From Burkholderiales bacterium (GTDB lineage Bacteria > Pseudomonadota > Gammaproteobacteria > Burkholderiales > Burkholderiaceae_C), in the NCBI GenBank assembly GCA_003963115.1, contig RXJQ01000049.1, positions 1-60,315 on the forward strand: a stretch of 60,315 nt of DNA. The letters are read 5' to 3'. The notes beneath the pieces were generated by a model, which was given only the letters and a program-made list of their open reading frames with translations, made no database searches and had not been told where the DNA came from. Within the stretch, counting starts at the first letter, position 1; the number at the start of each line of letters is the position of its first letter. Positions 8,363-17,806 of the stretch are shown piece after piece. Both the position numbers and the translations under genes were made by a program.

Positions 8363-9722
8363 CGGGCTTGACCGCCAGGATCTGCGCCATGAAGTGCTTC
8401 TGGATGCGCTCCAGCGCCTCGGGCGTGTGGCCTTCGAAACGCAGCACCAGCACCGGCGTGGTGTTCGAGGCGCGCACCAGGCCGAAGCCATCGGGGTAAT
8501 CGGCGCGCAGGCCGTCGATGGTGGTCAGCTCGGCGCCTTCAAAGGTGGCCGTCTGGCGCAGCTTCTCGATCACGGCATGGTGCTCGCCTTCGGCACAGGC
8601 CACATTCAGCTCGGGCGTGCTGAAGCTCGTGGGCAAGGCATTGAGCACGGCGCTCGGGTCCGCCTCCTTGCTGAGGATTTCGAGCAGTCGGCCGGCCGTG
8701 TAGGTGGCGTCGTCAAAGCCATACCAGCGCTCGCCAAAGAAGATGTGGCCGCTCATTTCACCAGCGAAGGGTGAGTTCAACTCCTTGAGCTTGGCCTTGA
8801 CCAGGCTGTGGCCGGTCTTGTACATGGTGGGCACGCCACCGGCTTCGCGGATAGCCACGGCCAGGCGCTGGCTGCACTTGACGTCGAAGATGATGGGCGC
8901 ACCGGGCACGCGCGACAGCACGTCCTGGGCGAACAGCATGATCTGGCGGTCCGGGAAGATATTGTGGCCTTCCCTGGTGATCACACCCAGGCGATCACCA
9001 TCGCCATCGAAAGCCAGGCCCAGTTCGGCGCCATGCTCTTTGACGGCCTTGATCAGGTCGACCAGGTTCTCGGGCTTGGAAGGATCGGGATGGTGGTTGG
9101 GGAAGTCGCCATCGACCTCGGAATACAGCTCGATCACCTCGCAGCCCAGCGCACGCAGGATGCCGGGCGCCGATGCGCCGGGAATGCCGTTGCCCGAATC
9201 CACCACGATCTTCATCGGGCGGGCCAGCTTGCAATCACCGGCGATGCGCTTGGTGTATTCGTCCAGCACGTTCACCTCAGCCAGGCTGCCCGCGCCGGTG
9301 GCGTAGTCTTCCTTCTCGATGCGCTGGCGCAAGCCCTGGATGTCGTCGCCATAGATGGCACGGCCGGCCAGCACCATCTTGAAGCCGTTGTAGTCCTTGG
9401 GGTTGTGGCTGCCCGTGACCTGGATGCCGCTGTGGCAGCCTTGATCACCTCGCGTGGCGGCCACGTAGTACAGCATGGGCGTGGTCACGGCGCCCAGATC
9501 GATCACATTGATGCCGGTCGAGCGCAGGCCACGGATGAGCGCACCACTCAGCGAAGGGCCCGACAGACGGCCGTCACGACCGATGGCCACGGCCTTTTCG
9601 CCCAGCTTGAGCGCCTCGGTACCGAAGGCACGCCCCAGATGCTCGGCCACGGCCTCGTTCAAGGTTTGCCCGACGACGCCACGGATGTCATAGGCCTTGA
9701 AGATGGAAGCGGCAACTTGCAT
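8334..9722 (-). CDS. algC: Phosphomannomutase/phosphoglucomutase
   Basis: This cytoplasmic alpha-D-phosphohexomutase of 462 residues is of the AlgC/ManB type and interconverts hexose 1- and 6-phosphates for surface polysaccharide precursors. All four signature loops are present: catalytic serine loop QVTGSHNPKDYNGFK, Mg2+ loop FDGDGDRLG, sugar-binding GEMSGHIFF and phosphate-binding RASNTTPVLVLRFE. Length is normal. It overlaps the annotated waaA start by up to 29 nt, which suggests co-transcription and fits a joint role in lipopolysaccharide or exopolysaccharide supply. The gene symbol could equally be manB or pgm, because substrate preference cannot be read from sequence. Confidence 0.92.
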   Translation of the reverse strand: MQVAASIFKAYDIRGVVGQTLNEAVAEHLGRAFGTEALKLGEKAVAIGRDGRLSGPSLSGALIRGLRSTGINVIDLGAVTTPMLYYVAATRGDQGCHSGIQVTGSHNPKDYNGFKMVLAGRAIYGDDIQGLRQRIEKEDYATGAGSLAEVNVLDEYTKRIAGDCKLARPMKIVVDSGNGIPGASAPGILRALGCEVIELYSEVDGDFPNHHPDPSKPENLVDLIKAVKEHGAELGLAFDGDGDRLGVITREGHNIFPDRQIMLFAQDVLSRVPGAPIIFDVKCSQRLAVAIREAGGVPTMYKTGHSLVKAKLKELNSPFAGEMSGHIFFGERWYGFDDATYTAGRLLEILSKEADPSAVLNALPTSFSTPELNVACAEGEHHAVIEKLRQTATFEGAELTTIDGLRADYPDGFGLVRASNTTPVLVLRFEGHTPEALERIQKHFMAQILAVKPDAHVGASAH

Positions 9723-9872
9723 GGTGGTCTTTCAATGAGAGGTGGACGTCGAGAAGCACGGATTTTAGGGATGCTGACATGACAGTTGGGCATTTCACGC
9801 TACTTCGGGGCGCATTAACCCCATGAATCAAGGTGCACGGTGGGTTTTTTGCAATCCCGCTAGGATGGCCGG

Positions 9873-10850
9873 ATGAAACCCAGGGACTTGCTCGAACTTT
9901 TGTTGCTGGCCGCCATCTGGGGCAGCTCCTTCCTCTTTTTGCGTGTGGCTTCTCCTGCGCTGGGGCCACTGGGCGTGGCGGCCATCCGTGTCACGGGCGG
10001 TACGCTGATGTTGCTGCCCCTGGTCTTGCTGCATCGAGAAGGCTCGGCTTTGCTGCGACACTGGCCCCAACTGGCAGGGGCCGCCCTGCTGTCCTGCATC
10101 CTGCCTTTCCTGGGTCTTGGGCAGGCTGCCCGCCATCTGCCTGCCGGCTTGCTGTCCATCCTCAATGCCACCACGCCGATGTGGGGCGCCATCGTCGGTT
10201 GGCTGTGGGCGAATGAGAAGCTTTCGGTGTGGCGTGCAGCCGGGCTGGCACTGGGCTTCATCGGTGTCGCCGTGCTGGCCAGCGACGGTCACCAGTTCGA
10301 AGGCACCGGCGCGCACTGGGCTGCGGCCCTGGCGCTGGGCTCGACCTTGATGTATGCCTTCGCGGTGCACTACAACAAGCGCTATCTGGGCACGCTCAGC
10401 CCCTTGAGCAACTGTGCCGGCACCTTGGCCATGGCCAGCCTGGTCCTGACGGGGCCGGCCTTGTGGATGGGCCCACCCGCAGCCACCGGCCATGCCGCCG
10501 GTCTTTCCATGTCTGCTTGGGGTGCCGTGTCCCATGAAGCCTGGGGTGCTGTCGCCATGCTGGCGCTGTTATGCACCGGCGTGGCCTACCTGATCTTCTA
10601 TCGTCTGATCGACCGCATCGGTGCCAGCCGTGCTTTGACTGTGACCTTTCTGATCCCGCCGTTCGGCATGGTGTGGGGCGCTCTGTTCCTGGGGGAGCAC
10701 GTCAGCATCATGATGGTGGGCAGCACGGCCCTGATCCTGGCAGGGACTTGGTTGTCGAATCAAGGTGCTGCCCTGCCCGCACCCAAGCTCGGCCGCACGT
10801 CAGGCGAGCCCGTGCCCCATGCCAAGCTGAGCGCCAGCCCACAGCGCTAA
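9873..10850 (+). CDS. EamA-family (DMT superfamily) transporter
   Basis: This 325-residue inner membrane protein has ten hydrophobic segments in two EamA repeats, as in drug/metabolite transporters. The first repeat begins LLLAAIWGSSFLFLRVA, a highly typical EamA start. The second begins WAAALALGSTLMYAFAVHYN. The C-terminal 30 residues are polar. The substrate is unknown. The start ATG follows AGGATGGCCGG. A MaoC-type gene follows 35 nt downstream on the same strand and may be co-transcribed. Confidence 0.88.
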   Translation: MKPRDLLELLLLAAIWGSSFLFLRVASPALGPLGVAAIRVTGGTLMLLPLVLLHREGSALLRHWPQLAGAALLSCILPFLGLGQAARHLPAGLLSILNATTPMWGAIVGWLWANEKLSVWRAAGLALGFIGVAVLASDGHQFEGTGAHWAAALALGSTLMYAFAVHYNKRYLGTLSPLSNCAGTLAMASLVLTGPALWMGPPAATGHAAGLSMSAWGAVSHEAWGAVAMLALLCTGVAYLIFYRLIDRIGASRALTVTFLIPPFGMVWGALFLGEHVSIMMVGSTALILAGTWLSNQGAALPAPKLGRTSGEPVPHAKLSASPQR

Positions 10851-10885
10851 AAGGCCATTGAACGCCGCACAAGGACCATCACGCC

Positions 10886-11368
10886 ATGACGACCAAGACA
10901 CCTCGCTGGTACTGGGAGGATTTCACCGAGGGCCTGACCATGGAGTTCGGCCCCAAGAAGGTGGAACGTGATGAGGTCATTGCCTTTGCCAGCCAGTTCG
11001 ACCCGCAACCTTTTCACCTCAGCGAGGAAGCAGGCAAGGCCTCATTGTTCAAGGGCCTCGCGGCCAGCGGCTGGCACACGGCCAGCATGGTGATGCGCCT
11101 GATGTGCGACGGCTTCATCCTCGATTCGAGCAGCCTGGGTTCGCCTGGTCTGGACAGCCTCAAGTGGCTCAAGCCCGTGATGGTGGGCGATGAGATCCGT
11201 GCTCGCATGCGGGTGCTGGGTACGCGCCCGATGAAAAGCAAGCCACATGTCGGCCTGGTGCAGACCGTGTGGGAAGCCCTCAACCAGCGCGACGAGATCG
11301 TGATGGTGATCGAGAGCTGGGCCATGTTCGGCAGGCGTGAGCCCGCGCCGCCTTCCATGGGGAATTGA
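10886..11368 (+). CDS. MaoC-family hotdog dehydratase
   Basis: The 160-residue protein has one hotdog domain of the MaoC (R-specific enoyl-CoA hydratase-like) family. The segment FASQFDPQPFHLSEEAGKAS contains the hydratase-motif aspartate and histidine (D-x-x-P-x-H), followed by GLAASGWHTASMVMRLM. It probably acts on an acyl-CoA thioester in the cytoplasm. The substrate is not predictable. It ends 199 nt before the large PEP-CTERM gene, and the intervening stretch holds that gene's promoter region. Confidence 0.85.
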   Translation: MTTKTPRWYWEDFTEGLTMEFGPKKVERDEVIAFASQFDPQPFHLSEEAGKASLFKGLAASGWHTASMVMRLMCDGFILDSSSLGSPGLDSLKWLKPVMVGDEIRARMRVLGTRPMKSKPHVGLVQTVWEALNQRDEIVMVIESWAMFGRREPAPPSMGN

Positions 11369-11416
11369 GCCTCCTCGACGCTGGATCTAGCGCACATCAA
11401 GAACCATGCACGGTGC

Positions 11417-11461
11417 CCCCTAGGCCTAGGGGAAGACGTCTCGTGCGCGCCTCAACAGAAT
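11417..11461 (+). promoter_or_regulatory. Palindrome plus -10 element upstream of the large PEP-CTERM gene
   Basis: A perfect 16-bp palindrome, CCCCTAGGCCTAGGGG (11417-11432), is followed after exactly 23 nt by CAGAAT (11456-11461). This matches the arrangement before the small PEP-CTERM gene, including the absence of a good -35 box. The predicted start of transcription is near 11468, about 100 nt before the ATG at 11568. I read it as an activator-dependent promoter. The regulator is not identified in the window. Confidence 0.6.
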
Positions 11462-11567
11462 GAGGCGGGGCTCGGCCCCCATGATCAAAAGCAGTTCAAC
11501 ACCATCGACGCTGGGTTCACCAAACCTGTCGTCGCCCTTTGCCCATTGAACTTCGGGGAGTTACCAA

Positions 11568-14054
11568 ATGATCCACTTGGAGCATGGCCTGCGCACGCCT
11601 TCACAACAGCGTCCGCGGGCCCGAACACTGTGCGTCTTCCTGGGCCTGAGCGCGGCCCTCTCTTGTGCACATGCAGACACCATTTATCTGCCACCGTGCT
11701 TCTCGTGCACCTTGAACAGCACGCCTCCTGCGGGCGACACCTGGGTCATCCAGGGCAATTTCGTGACCATCGGTATGGATGGGCTCGTCAGTGAAGGTAG
11801 CCTCATCAACAACGCCGACTACCTCACCAACACGTTCAACTTCCAGGCAAAAGCGGCGCTGAGCAACAACGCCTGGCTGAACAACTTTGGCATGCTGACA
11901 GTGGCTGGTTCGCCCCTGGCTGCACTGAACAACAGCGGCACCTTGTGGAATCAAGGCACCCTGAAGGTCTTCACGGGCTTCGAAAGCCTTTCGGGCCGTG
12001 TGATCAACCAAGGGCAGATCGTGATCGGCGGCAGCCTTCACAACCATGCGAGCGCCACCTTCATCAATAACGCCACCGTGCAATTTCAAGGCGCCAGCAC
12101 GCGCAACGATGCGGGGGCGCTCATCGAAAACGCCGGTGACTGGACCGCGCTAGCAGGCAGCTCCATCACCAACCTGGGCGCCGTGAACAACCGCGGCAAG
12201 ATGGCGGGCATCAGCATCATCAACTCGGGCACTTTCACCAACTTTGCCGGAGCCACGCTGGACCCTGGCACAGGCATCGTGCGCACAGAAAGCAGCGGCA
12301 CCTTGGTCAACCACGGCACCATTAGCATCGCCGACAGCAACTTTGAACTCGCAGCCGGCAGCCGGTTCGATTTCACGGGCGGCACGCTGAACAACGAGGC
12401 GCTGGGTCACATCACCCTGCGCCGTGACTTCGTGCTGGGCGATGCCAAATCCGGCGTGGTGAACCTCAGCGTCCTTGGCTCATTGAGGAACTACGCCACC
12501 TTGAGCGTGGCCCAGGGCTACACGCAAAATGCGGGCGGTAGCGTCATCAACTTCAGCGGCGGCATTTTCAAGGTGAACGGCACGCTCAACAGCCAAGACC
12601 TGTTTAACAACCAGGGCGCGCAACTGAACAACAACGGCCACATCGATGTGGCTGACGTGCTGATCAATGCAGGTCATTTCACCAACAAGGGCACGGTTCT
12701 CATCCATGGAGGCCAGCTCATCAATCAGGCTGGGGCCACCCTGGACAACCTTGGCGGCATATCGTTTGCGCTGGGCTTGGGCAAGTTGCTCAATCAGGGC
12801 ACCTTGAACAACGGCGGTGTCGACGGCGTTGACGCACAGATCGCGCTGGAACGCAACCAAACTTATGACTTCACGGGCGGCATACTGAACAACCGCGCCA
12901 ATGGCACCTTGATGTTGTACAGCGGCACACACTTCGCGCTGGGCGACGCTCAAAGCGGCGTGGTGAATCTCGGCGCGGGCGGCCGAGTCAGGATCGACGA
13001 CGGCGCCTCCCTGGTGAATCAGTCCGGCCATACGCAAGTCAACCAGGGCCAGATCATCGCCAGCACAGGCGGACTGCTACAAAACGATGGCATCTTGGTC
13101 AACCACGGCAAGATATTGGGTGGCCAGATCAACAACAACGGCACCATCCTGGGCAGTGGCTCGATCGAGGTTGGCGATGGGGGTGCCATCATCGCGGGCA
13201 GCGTCACGCAATCGAACGTGACCCTCACCCGAGGCACCATGCGCCTGCAAGCGGGAGGCAGCCTCCAGGTCAACACATTCACAGTGTCTGCCTTCGAGGG
13301 GACGGTCCTGCATGACCACAATGTCGTGGTGACAGCCCAGGGCGGCGTAAACAACGAGGGCCACTACTTCTTCCAAGGCGCAGGCGGCACCATCAACGGT
13401 AAGGTCCACAACCTGGAAGGCGGCACCATCCAGGTCAACAGCAGCCGGGCCGTCATCAATGGCACGCTCACCAACGACGGTCGATACCTGAGCAGCAATG
13501 CATTCAACAGCTTTGCTGATCTGATTGTGACGACGGGAGGCTGGGTCTCCGCCAGTCATGCAGACTTTCTCATAACAGGCGACTTCCTCAACCACAGCAC
13601 GCAGGCCAAGCTGTGGGACACCACGAAGGCTGATCTGCTGCTCTTTGGCAATGGCCTACATCAGATCGGCGTGGCTGGGGCAGACTTGGGCGCATCACGC
13701 GCAGGCTACGTCAGCAACTTCGCCTGGTCGGCCCTGTCGCTGGGAACGGGCAGCCGCTATGACGTGGTCGATGGCAACGCCAGTGTTGGCGGCGCCCTCT
13801 ATGTCGGGCTGATCGACCTGCAAGATGGATTGACGCAGTTGCAGCGCATCAGCAGTGACTACAACATCTATTACGACGCGCTGCTGGCCGGCAATGCCTA
13901 CCTGGGAGGGCGAACCTATGCGTTCGGCGGTGGGAGCGGCCACCTGATCGGCATCACCAGCGCGGCTGCAGTCCCGGAGCCACGGGAGGGCGCGCTGGTA
14001 GTGGGTGGCTTGAGCGTGCTGGCGGTGTGGTTCAGGCGGCGGCGGGCGATCTAA
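11568..14054 (+). CDS. Large repetitive PEP-CTERM surface protein
   Basis: This exported protein of 828 residues is rich in Asn, Gly, Thr and Ser. Its signal peptide (CVFLGLSAALSCAHA) is followed by a short Cys-containing stretch, YLPPCFSCTLNS. The middle is made of short repeats with the pattern L-x-N-x-G-T-L/I (for example NNSGTLWNQGTL and LVNHGTISI), which suggests a right-handed beta-helix. A longer unit is duplicated about 167 residues apart: FDFTGGTLNN...FVLGDAKSGVVNL near 265 and YDFTGGILNN...FALGDAQSGVVNL near 432. The C-terminal sorting signal is VPEP, a hydrophobic stretch and FRRRRAI. GGGGAG lies seven nt before the ATG. It is probably a surface or matrix protein; the precise role is unknown. 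Confidence 0.88.
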   Translation: MIHLEHGLRTPSQQRPRARTLCVFLGLSAALSCAHADTIYLPPCFSCTLNSTPPAGDTWVIQGNFVTIGMDGLVSEGSLINNADYLTNTFNFQAKAALSNNAWLNNFGMLTVAGSPLAALNNSGTLWNQGTLKVFTGFESLSGRVINQGQIVIGGSLHNHASATFINNATVQFQGASTRNDAGALIENAGDWTALAGSSITNLGAVNNRGKMAGISIINSGTFTNFAGATLDPGTGIVRTESSGTLVNHGTISIADSNFELAAGSRFDFTGGTLNNEALGHITLRRDFVLGDAKSGVVNLSVLGSLRNYATLSVAQGYTQNAGGSVINFSGGIFKVNGTLNSQDLFNNQGAQLNNNGHIDVADVLINAGHFTNKGTVLIHGGQLINQAGATLDNLGGISFALGLGKLLNQGTLNNGGVDGVDAQIALERNQTYDFTGGILNNRANGTLMLYSGTHFALGDAQSGVVNLGAGGRVRIDDGASLVNQSGHTQVNQGQIIASTGGLLQNDGILVNHGKILGGQINNNGTILGSGSIEVGDGGAIIAGSVTQSNVTLTRGTMRLQAGGSLQVNTFTVSAFEGTVLHDHNVVVTAQGGVNNEGHYFFQGAGGTINGKVHNLEGGTIQVNSSRAVINGTLTNDGRYLSSNAFNSFADLIVTTGGWVSASHADFLITGDFLNHSTQAKLWDTTKADLLLFGNGLHQIGVAGADLGASRAGYVSNFAWSALSLGTGSRYDVVDGNASVGGALYVGLIDLQDGLTQLQRISSDYNIYYDALLAGNAYLGGRTYAFGGGSGHLIGITSAAAVPEPREGALVVGGLSVLAVWFRRRRAI

Positions 14055-14086
14055 AGAGCCCATCTGGCACACACCTGGCTCCAAAG

Positions 14087-14116
14087 CAAAAAGCCCTGAC
14101 GCTTTCGCATCAGGGC
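14087..14116 (-). terminator. Terminator of the tRNA operon
   Basis: On the minus strand a 10-bp stem (GCCCTGATGC / GCGTCAGGGC, one G-U pair) closes a GAAA tetraloop and is followed by TTTTTG. It lies 11 nt beyond the last tRNA-Asp. On the plus strand it may also stop transcription of the PEP-CTERM gene, but the plus-strand tail is not T-rich. Confidence 0.85.
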
Positions 14117-14126
14117 GTTGCATATT

Positions 14127-14203
14127 TGGCGGAGTGGACGGGACTCGAACCCGCGACCCCCGGCGTGACAGGCCGGTATTCTAACCGACTGAACTACCAC
14201 TCC
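14127..14203 (-). tRNA. tRNA-Asp (GTC), copy 1
   Basis: The minus strand folds as a standard cloverleaf: acceptor GGAGTGG paired with CCACTCC, anticodon loop CTGTCAC with anticodon GTC, T-loop GGTTCGAGTCC, discriminator G and an encoded CCA. It is the last gene of the tRNA operon. Confidence 0.97.
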
Positions 14204-14253
14204 GCGTCGGTGACGACTTCGATTGATTGCTCAATCCAAGCGCCGTCAAAACT

Positions 14254-14329
14254 TGGCGTCCCCTAGGGGATTCGAACCCCTGTAGTCACCGTGAAAGGGT
14301 GGTGTCCTAGGCCTCTAGACGAAGGGGAC
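14254..14329 (-). tRNA. tRNA-Glu (TTC), copy 1
   Basis: The minus strand gives acceptor GTCCCCT with AGGGGAC, anticodon TTC in the loop CTTTCAC, T-loop GGTTCGAATCC and an encoded CCA. The spacer to tRNA-Asp is identical to that of copy 2. Confidence 0.97.
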
Positions 14330-14394
14330 TTGCGTCTTATTTCAATTGTCGCTGACGGAACTGAGCCTCGCTACCGGTTCGCCCACCTTGTGAA

Positions 14395-14470
<76 letters not shown>

Positions 14471-14574
14471 ATCGTGCTCACTTGCGTTTTTGGCACGGCA
14501 GGGCGCCAAACTGGCACCGAGACTGATTCCATCAACAGCACTGCTGTGTCACCAGCAATGCCTCATAAAGAGCT

Positions 14575-14651
14575 TGGCGGAGTGGACGGGACTCGAACCC
14601 GCGACCCCCGGCGTGACAGGCCGGTATTCTAACCGACTGAACTACCACTCC
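14575..14651 (-). tRNA. tRNA-Asp (GTC), copy 2
   Basis: The sequence is identical to the tRNA-Asp at 14127-14203, including the encoded CCA. It is part of the duplicated Glu-Asp block. Confidence 0.97.
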
Positions 14652-14701
14652 GCGTCGGTGACGACTTCGATTGATTGCTCAATCCAAGCGCCGTCAAAAC
14701 T

Positions 14702-14777
14702 TGGCGTCCCCTAGGGGATTCGAACCCCTGTAGTCACCGTGAAAGGGTGGTGTCCTAGGCCTCTAGACGAAGGGGAC
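14702..14777 (-). tRNA. tRNA-Glu (TTC), copy 2
   Basis: The sequence is identical to the tRNA-Glu at 14254-14329. The 50-nt spacer between it and tRNA-Asp is also identical in both copies. Confidence 0.97.
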
Positions 14778-14867
14778 TTGAATCCTTCATGCAACCTGAT
14801 CGACGCTTCACCGGCAACACTGCAACCTGACCCACCCGCCAATTTCGAGTTCAACCTCGATGATTGT

Positions 14868-14943
<76 letters not shown>

Positions 14944-15016
14944 AATTCGCTGACGCTACTGAGGCTGCCCGGCTGCTTTGTTTTGTCGAACAAAGCGTCG
15001 TTCAAGCGAGACTGAG

Positions 15017-15046
15017 AGTATATACCGATATTTTCAGCTATGGCAA
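15017..15046 (-). promoter_or_regulatory. Sigma-70 promoter of the tRNA operon
   Basis: The minus strand has TTGCCA (15046-15041), an 18-nt spacer and TATACT (15022-15017), both close to consensus. It lies between the gltX stop and the first tRNA, so the tRNAs have their own strong promoter. Confidence 0.7.
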
Positions 15047-15049
15047 GCT

Positions 15050-16459
15050 TCAGTCATTTTTCTGCAAACGTTGCAACACCACTTCGCGGTCGAACAAGGC
15101 CAGCACGGCGTCAACAGAAGGCGTCTGCGCACGGCCGCAAACCAGCAGGCGAACGGGAATGGCCACCTGCGGCATCTTCAAGCCAAACTCGGCCATGGTG
15201 TCCTTGATGGCCTGGTTGATGGCGCCCTTCTCCCACTCGGCCGTTTGCAGCCGCTTGGCCAACGCAGCGATCGCGGGCTTGTTCGCGTCGGTCAGTTGGG
15301 CGGCCAGTTCTTCGCTTGGCGCGGCCACGGGTGCCACGTACATGCCCAGCCAATCGGCCAGTTCCACGGTGGTGGCGCAGCGGTCCTTGAACAGCGCGCA
15401 CATGGCCTGGAGCTTGTCGCCAGTCTTCAAGGCAGCAGGCACTTCGATGCCACTGCGAGCCCATTGCTCGGTCACCAAAGTTGCCAGCAAGGTGTCGTCG
15501 GCGGTCTTCATGTGCTGCTGGGCCACCCAGCGCAGCTTGGCTTCGTCGAACTGGCCGGCGCTCTTGCCCAGGTGGTCGAGGTTGAACCACTCGATCAGCT
15601 GCTGGCGCGAGAAGATCTCGTCGTCGCCGTGGCTCCAGCCCAGGCGGGCCAGGTAATTCACGATGGCATCGGCCAGATAGCCTTCGTCGCGGTACTGCGT
15701 GACGGCCTTGGCGCCATGGCGCTTGCTCATCTTCTCGCCCTGCTCGTTGAGCACCGTGGGCAAGTGGGCGTAGACGGGCGGCTCCTGGCCCAGTGCCCGC
15801 AAGATGTTGATCTGGCGCGGTGTGTTGTTGACGTGGTCGTCGCCACGGATCACGTGGGTGATGCCCATGTCCATGTCGTCCACCACGACGCAGAAGTTGT
15901 AGGTGGGTGTGCCGTCGGGTCTGGCGATCACCAGGTCATCCAACTCGTCGTTGCTGATCTCGATGCGGCCCTTGACCTTGTCCTCCCACACGACCGAGCC
16001 GCCTTGAGGGTTCTTGAAGCGCAACACGGGCTTGACGCCTTCGGGCACGGGCGGCAAGGTCTTGCCGGCATCAGGGCGCCAGGTGCCGTCGTAACGCGGC
16101 TTTTCCTTGTTGGCCATCTGGCGCTCGCGAAGGGCATCCAGCTCTTCGGTGCTCATGTAGCAGGGGTAGACCAGGCCCTTGTTCAGCATCTGCTGCAGCA
16201 CTTCCTTGTAGCGGTCCATGCGCTGCATCTGGTAGTAGGGGCCTTCGTCGTGGTCAAGGCCCAGCCACTTCAGGCCCTCGATGATGACGTCCACGGCCTC
16301 TTGCGAGGAGCGCTCCACGTCGGTGTCTTCGATGCGCAGGATGAACACGCCCTGGTTGGCGCGTGCAAAGGCCCATGGATACAGGGCCGAGCGGATGTTG
16401 CCCAGGTGGATGAAGCCGGTCGGCGACGGGGCAAAACGGGTGCGTACTTGTTTGGTCAT
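15050..16459 (-). CDS. gltX: Glutamyl-tRNA synthetase
   Basis: This class I aminoacyl-tRNA synthetase of 469 residues charges tRNA-Glu in the cytoplasm. The HIGH-type motif is in [20 protein letters not shown] near residue 10, and the KMSKR loop is [13 protein letters not shown] near residue 240. The C-terminal helical anticodon-binding domain is complete. The start ATG at 16459 overlaps the metZ stop (ATGA). The gene ends just before an operon carrying two tRNA-Glu genes, its own substrates. Confidence 0.96.
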   Translation of the reverse strand: MTKQVRTRFAPSPTGFIHLGNIRSALYPWAFARANQGVFILRIEDTDVERSSQEAVDVIIEGLKWLGLDHDEGPYYQMQRMDRYKEVLQQMLNKGLVYPCYMSTEELDALRERQMANKEKPRYDGTWRPDAGKTLPPVPEGVKPVLRFKNPQGGSVVWEDKVKGRIEISNDELDDLVIARPDGTPTYNFCVVVDDMDMGITHVIRGDDHVNNTPRQINILRALGQEPPVYAHLPTVLNEQGEKMSKRHGAKAVTQYRDEGYLADAIVNYLARLGWSHGDDEIFSRQQLIEWFNLDHLGKSAGQFDEAKLRWVAQQHMKTADDTLLATLVTEQWARSGIEVPAALKTGDKLQAMCALFKDRCATTVELADWLGMYVAPVAAPSEELAAQLTDANKPAIAALAKRLQTAEWEKGAINQAIKDTMAEFGLKMPQVAIPVRLLVCGRAQTPSVDAVLALFDREVVLQRLQKND

Positions 16460-17751
16460 GCGTTCAAGTTGTCAAGGCCACGGGCCAGGTCGGCCATGAG
16501 GTCGTCAATGTGTTCCAGGCCCACGGCCACGCGGATCATGCCCTGCGTGATGCCGGCAGCCAGGCGCTGGTCTTCCGTCAGGCGGCCATGCGAGGTGCTC
16601 GACGGGTGGGTAATGAGGGTCTTGGTGTCGCCCAGGTTGGACGTGATCGAGCACAGGCGCGTGCTGTCGATGACGTGGAAGGCGGCCTGACGCAGGCGCA
16701 GGGCCTCGTCGTTCAGGTTCTTGCCCTGCACGGTGATCGCGCCCGCTGCGGGTTTGACGGTGAAGGACACCACCGCGCCACCGCTGCCGTTTTGCTGCTT
16801 CATGGCCAGCTCGTGCTGTGGGTGACTGGGCAGGCCGGGGTAGTAGACCTTGTCCACGCCGGGCTGCAGCTCCAGCCACTGCGCCAGCTTCAGGGCATTG
16901 GCGCTTTGCGCGGCCATGCGGATGGACAGGGTCTCCAGCCCCTTGAGCACGACCCAGGCATTGAAAGGCGACAAGGTCATACCCGCGCCACGCAGCGTGC
17001 TCATCAAGGGGCCATTGATGATGGCATCCGGCCCGCAGACGGCACCGGCCAGCACGCGGCCCTGCCCATCCAGGTACTTGGTGCCGGAATGGATGATGAG
17101 GTCGGCACCCATCTCGACGGGCTTTTGCAAGGCGGGTGTGCAAAAGCAGTTGTCGACGGCCAGCAAGGCACCAGCGGCGTGCGCGATGCCGGCCAGGGCC
17201 TGGATGTCGCAGACCTCGGTCAGCGGGTTGCTGGGCGTCTCCGCCAGCAGGAGCTTGGTGTTGGGCTTGATGGCCTCGCGCCATTGCTGCACATCAGTCT
17301 GCGAGACGAAGGTCGTCTCCACACCGAACTTGCCGAACTGGGTCTGCAGCAGGGTGATGGTCGAGCCGAACACGCTTTGCGAGCACACGATGTGGTCACC
17401 CGCCTTGAGCAAGGCCATCACGGTCAGCAAAATGGCGCTCATGCCGCTGGCCGTGGCGATGCAGGCCTCGGTGCCTTCGAGCGCGGCCAGGCGGCGCTCG
17501 AACATCATCGTCGTCGGGTTGGTGAAGCGCGTGTAAACGAAGGCTTCTTCTTCGTTGGCGAAGCGCGCGGCCGCCGTGGCGGCATCGGGGTGGTTGAAGC
17601 TGCTGCTCAGGAACAGCGCTTCCGAGTTCTCACCCCATTGCGTGGGCGGCAGGCCCTCGCGCACGGCCAGGGTCTCGATGCGGGCATCCAGCGGCAGGTC
17701 CTTGCGGGGCAGGCGCTTCTTGTCGTTTTTCTTGTTGTCAGACTCGGCCAT
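16456..17751 (-). CDS. metZ: O-succinylhomoserine sulfhydrylase
   Basis: This PLP enzyme of the Cys/Met metabolism family makes homocysteine from O-succinylhomoserine and sulfide in methionine synthesis. The PLP lysine is in [14 protein letters not shown], and YTRFTNPT and AETPSNPL are family motifs. The position after purF and the [12 protein letters not shown] segment fit MetZ rather than cystathionine beta-lyase, though the families are close. The ATG at 17751 starts MAESDNKK, and an in-frame ATG at 17781 is less likely. It is coupled to gltX downstream by a 4-nt overlap. Confidence 0.9.
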   Translation of the reverse strand: MAESDNKKNDKKRLPRKDLPLDARIETLAVREGLPPTQWGENSEALFLSSSFNHPDAATAAARFANEEEAFVYTRFTNPTTMMFERRLAALEGTEACIATASGMSAILLTVMALLKAGDHIVCSQSVFGSTITLLQTQFGKFGVETTFVSQTDVQQWREAIKPNTKLLLAETPSNPLTEVCDIQALAGIAHAAGALLAVDNCFCTPALQKPVEMGADLIIHSGTKYLDGQGRVLAGAVCGPDAIINGPLMSTLRGAGMTLSPFNAWVVLKGLETLSIRMAAQSANALKLAQWLELQPGVDKVYYPGLPSHPQHELAMKQQNGSGGAVVSFTVKPAAGAITVQGKNLNDEALRLRQAAFHVIDSTRLCSITSNLGDTKTLITHPSSTSHGRLTEDQRLAAGITQGMIRVAVGLEHIDDLMADLARGLDNLNA

Positions 17752-17806
17752 GTTTGGGCCTCCTGTCAGGCCCGACCTCATCCGGCGCGGGCCTTTTGTG
17801 AAAAGA

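Noticed and set aside
14261..14270. CCCTAGGGG sequences in the tRNA-Glu genes that resemble the PEP-CTERM palindrome
   Set aside because: They are the acceptor and T-stem of tRNA-Glu and are explained by tRNA structure. No -10 element stands at the right distance.
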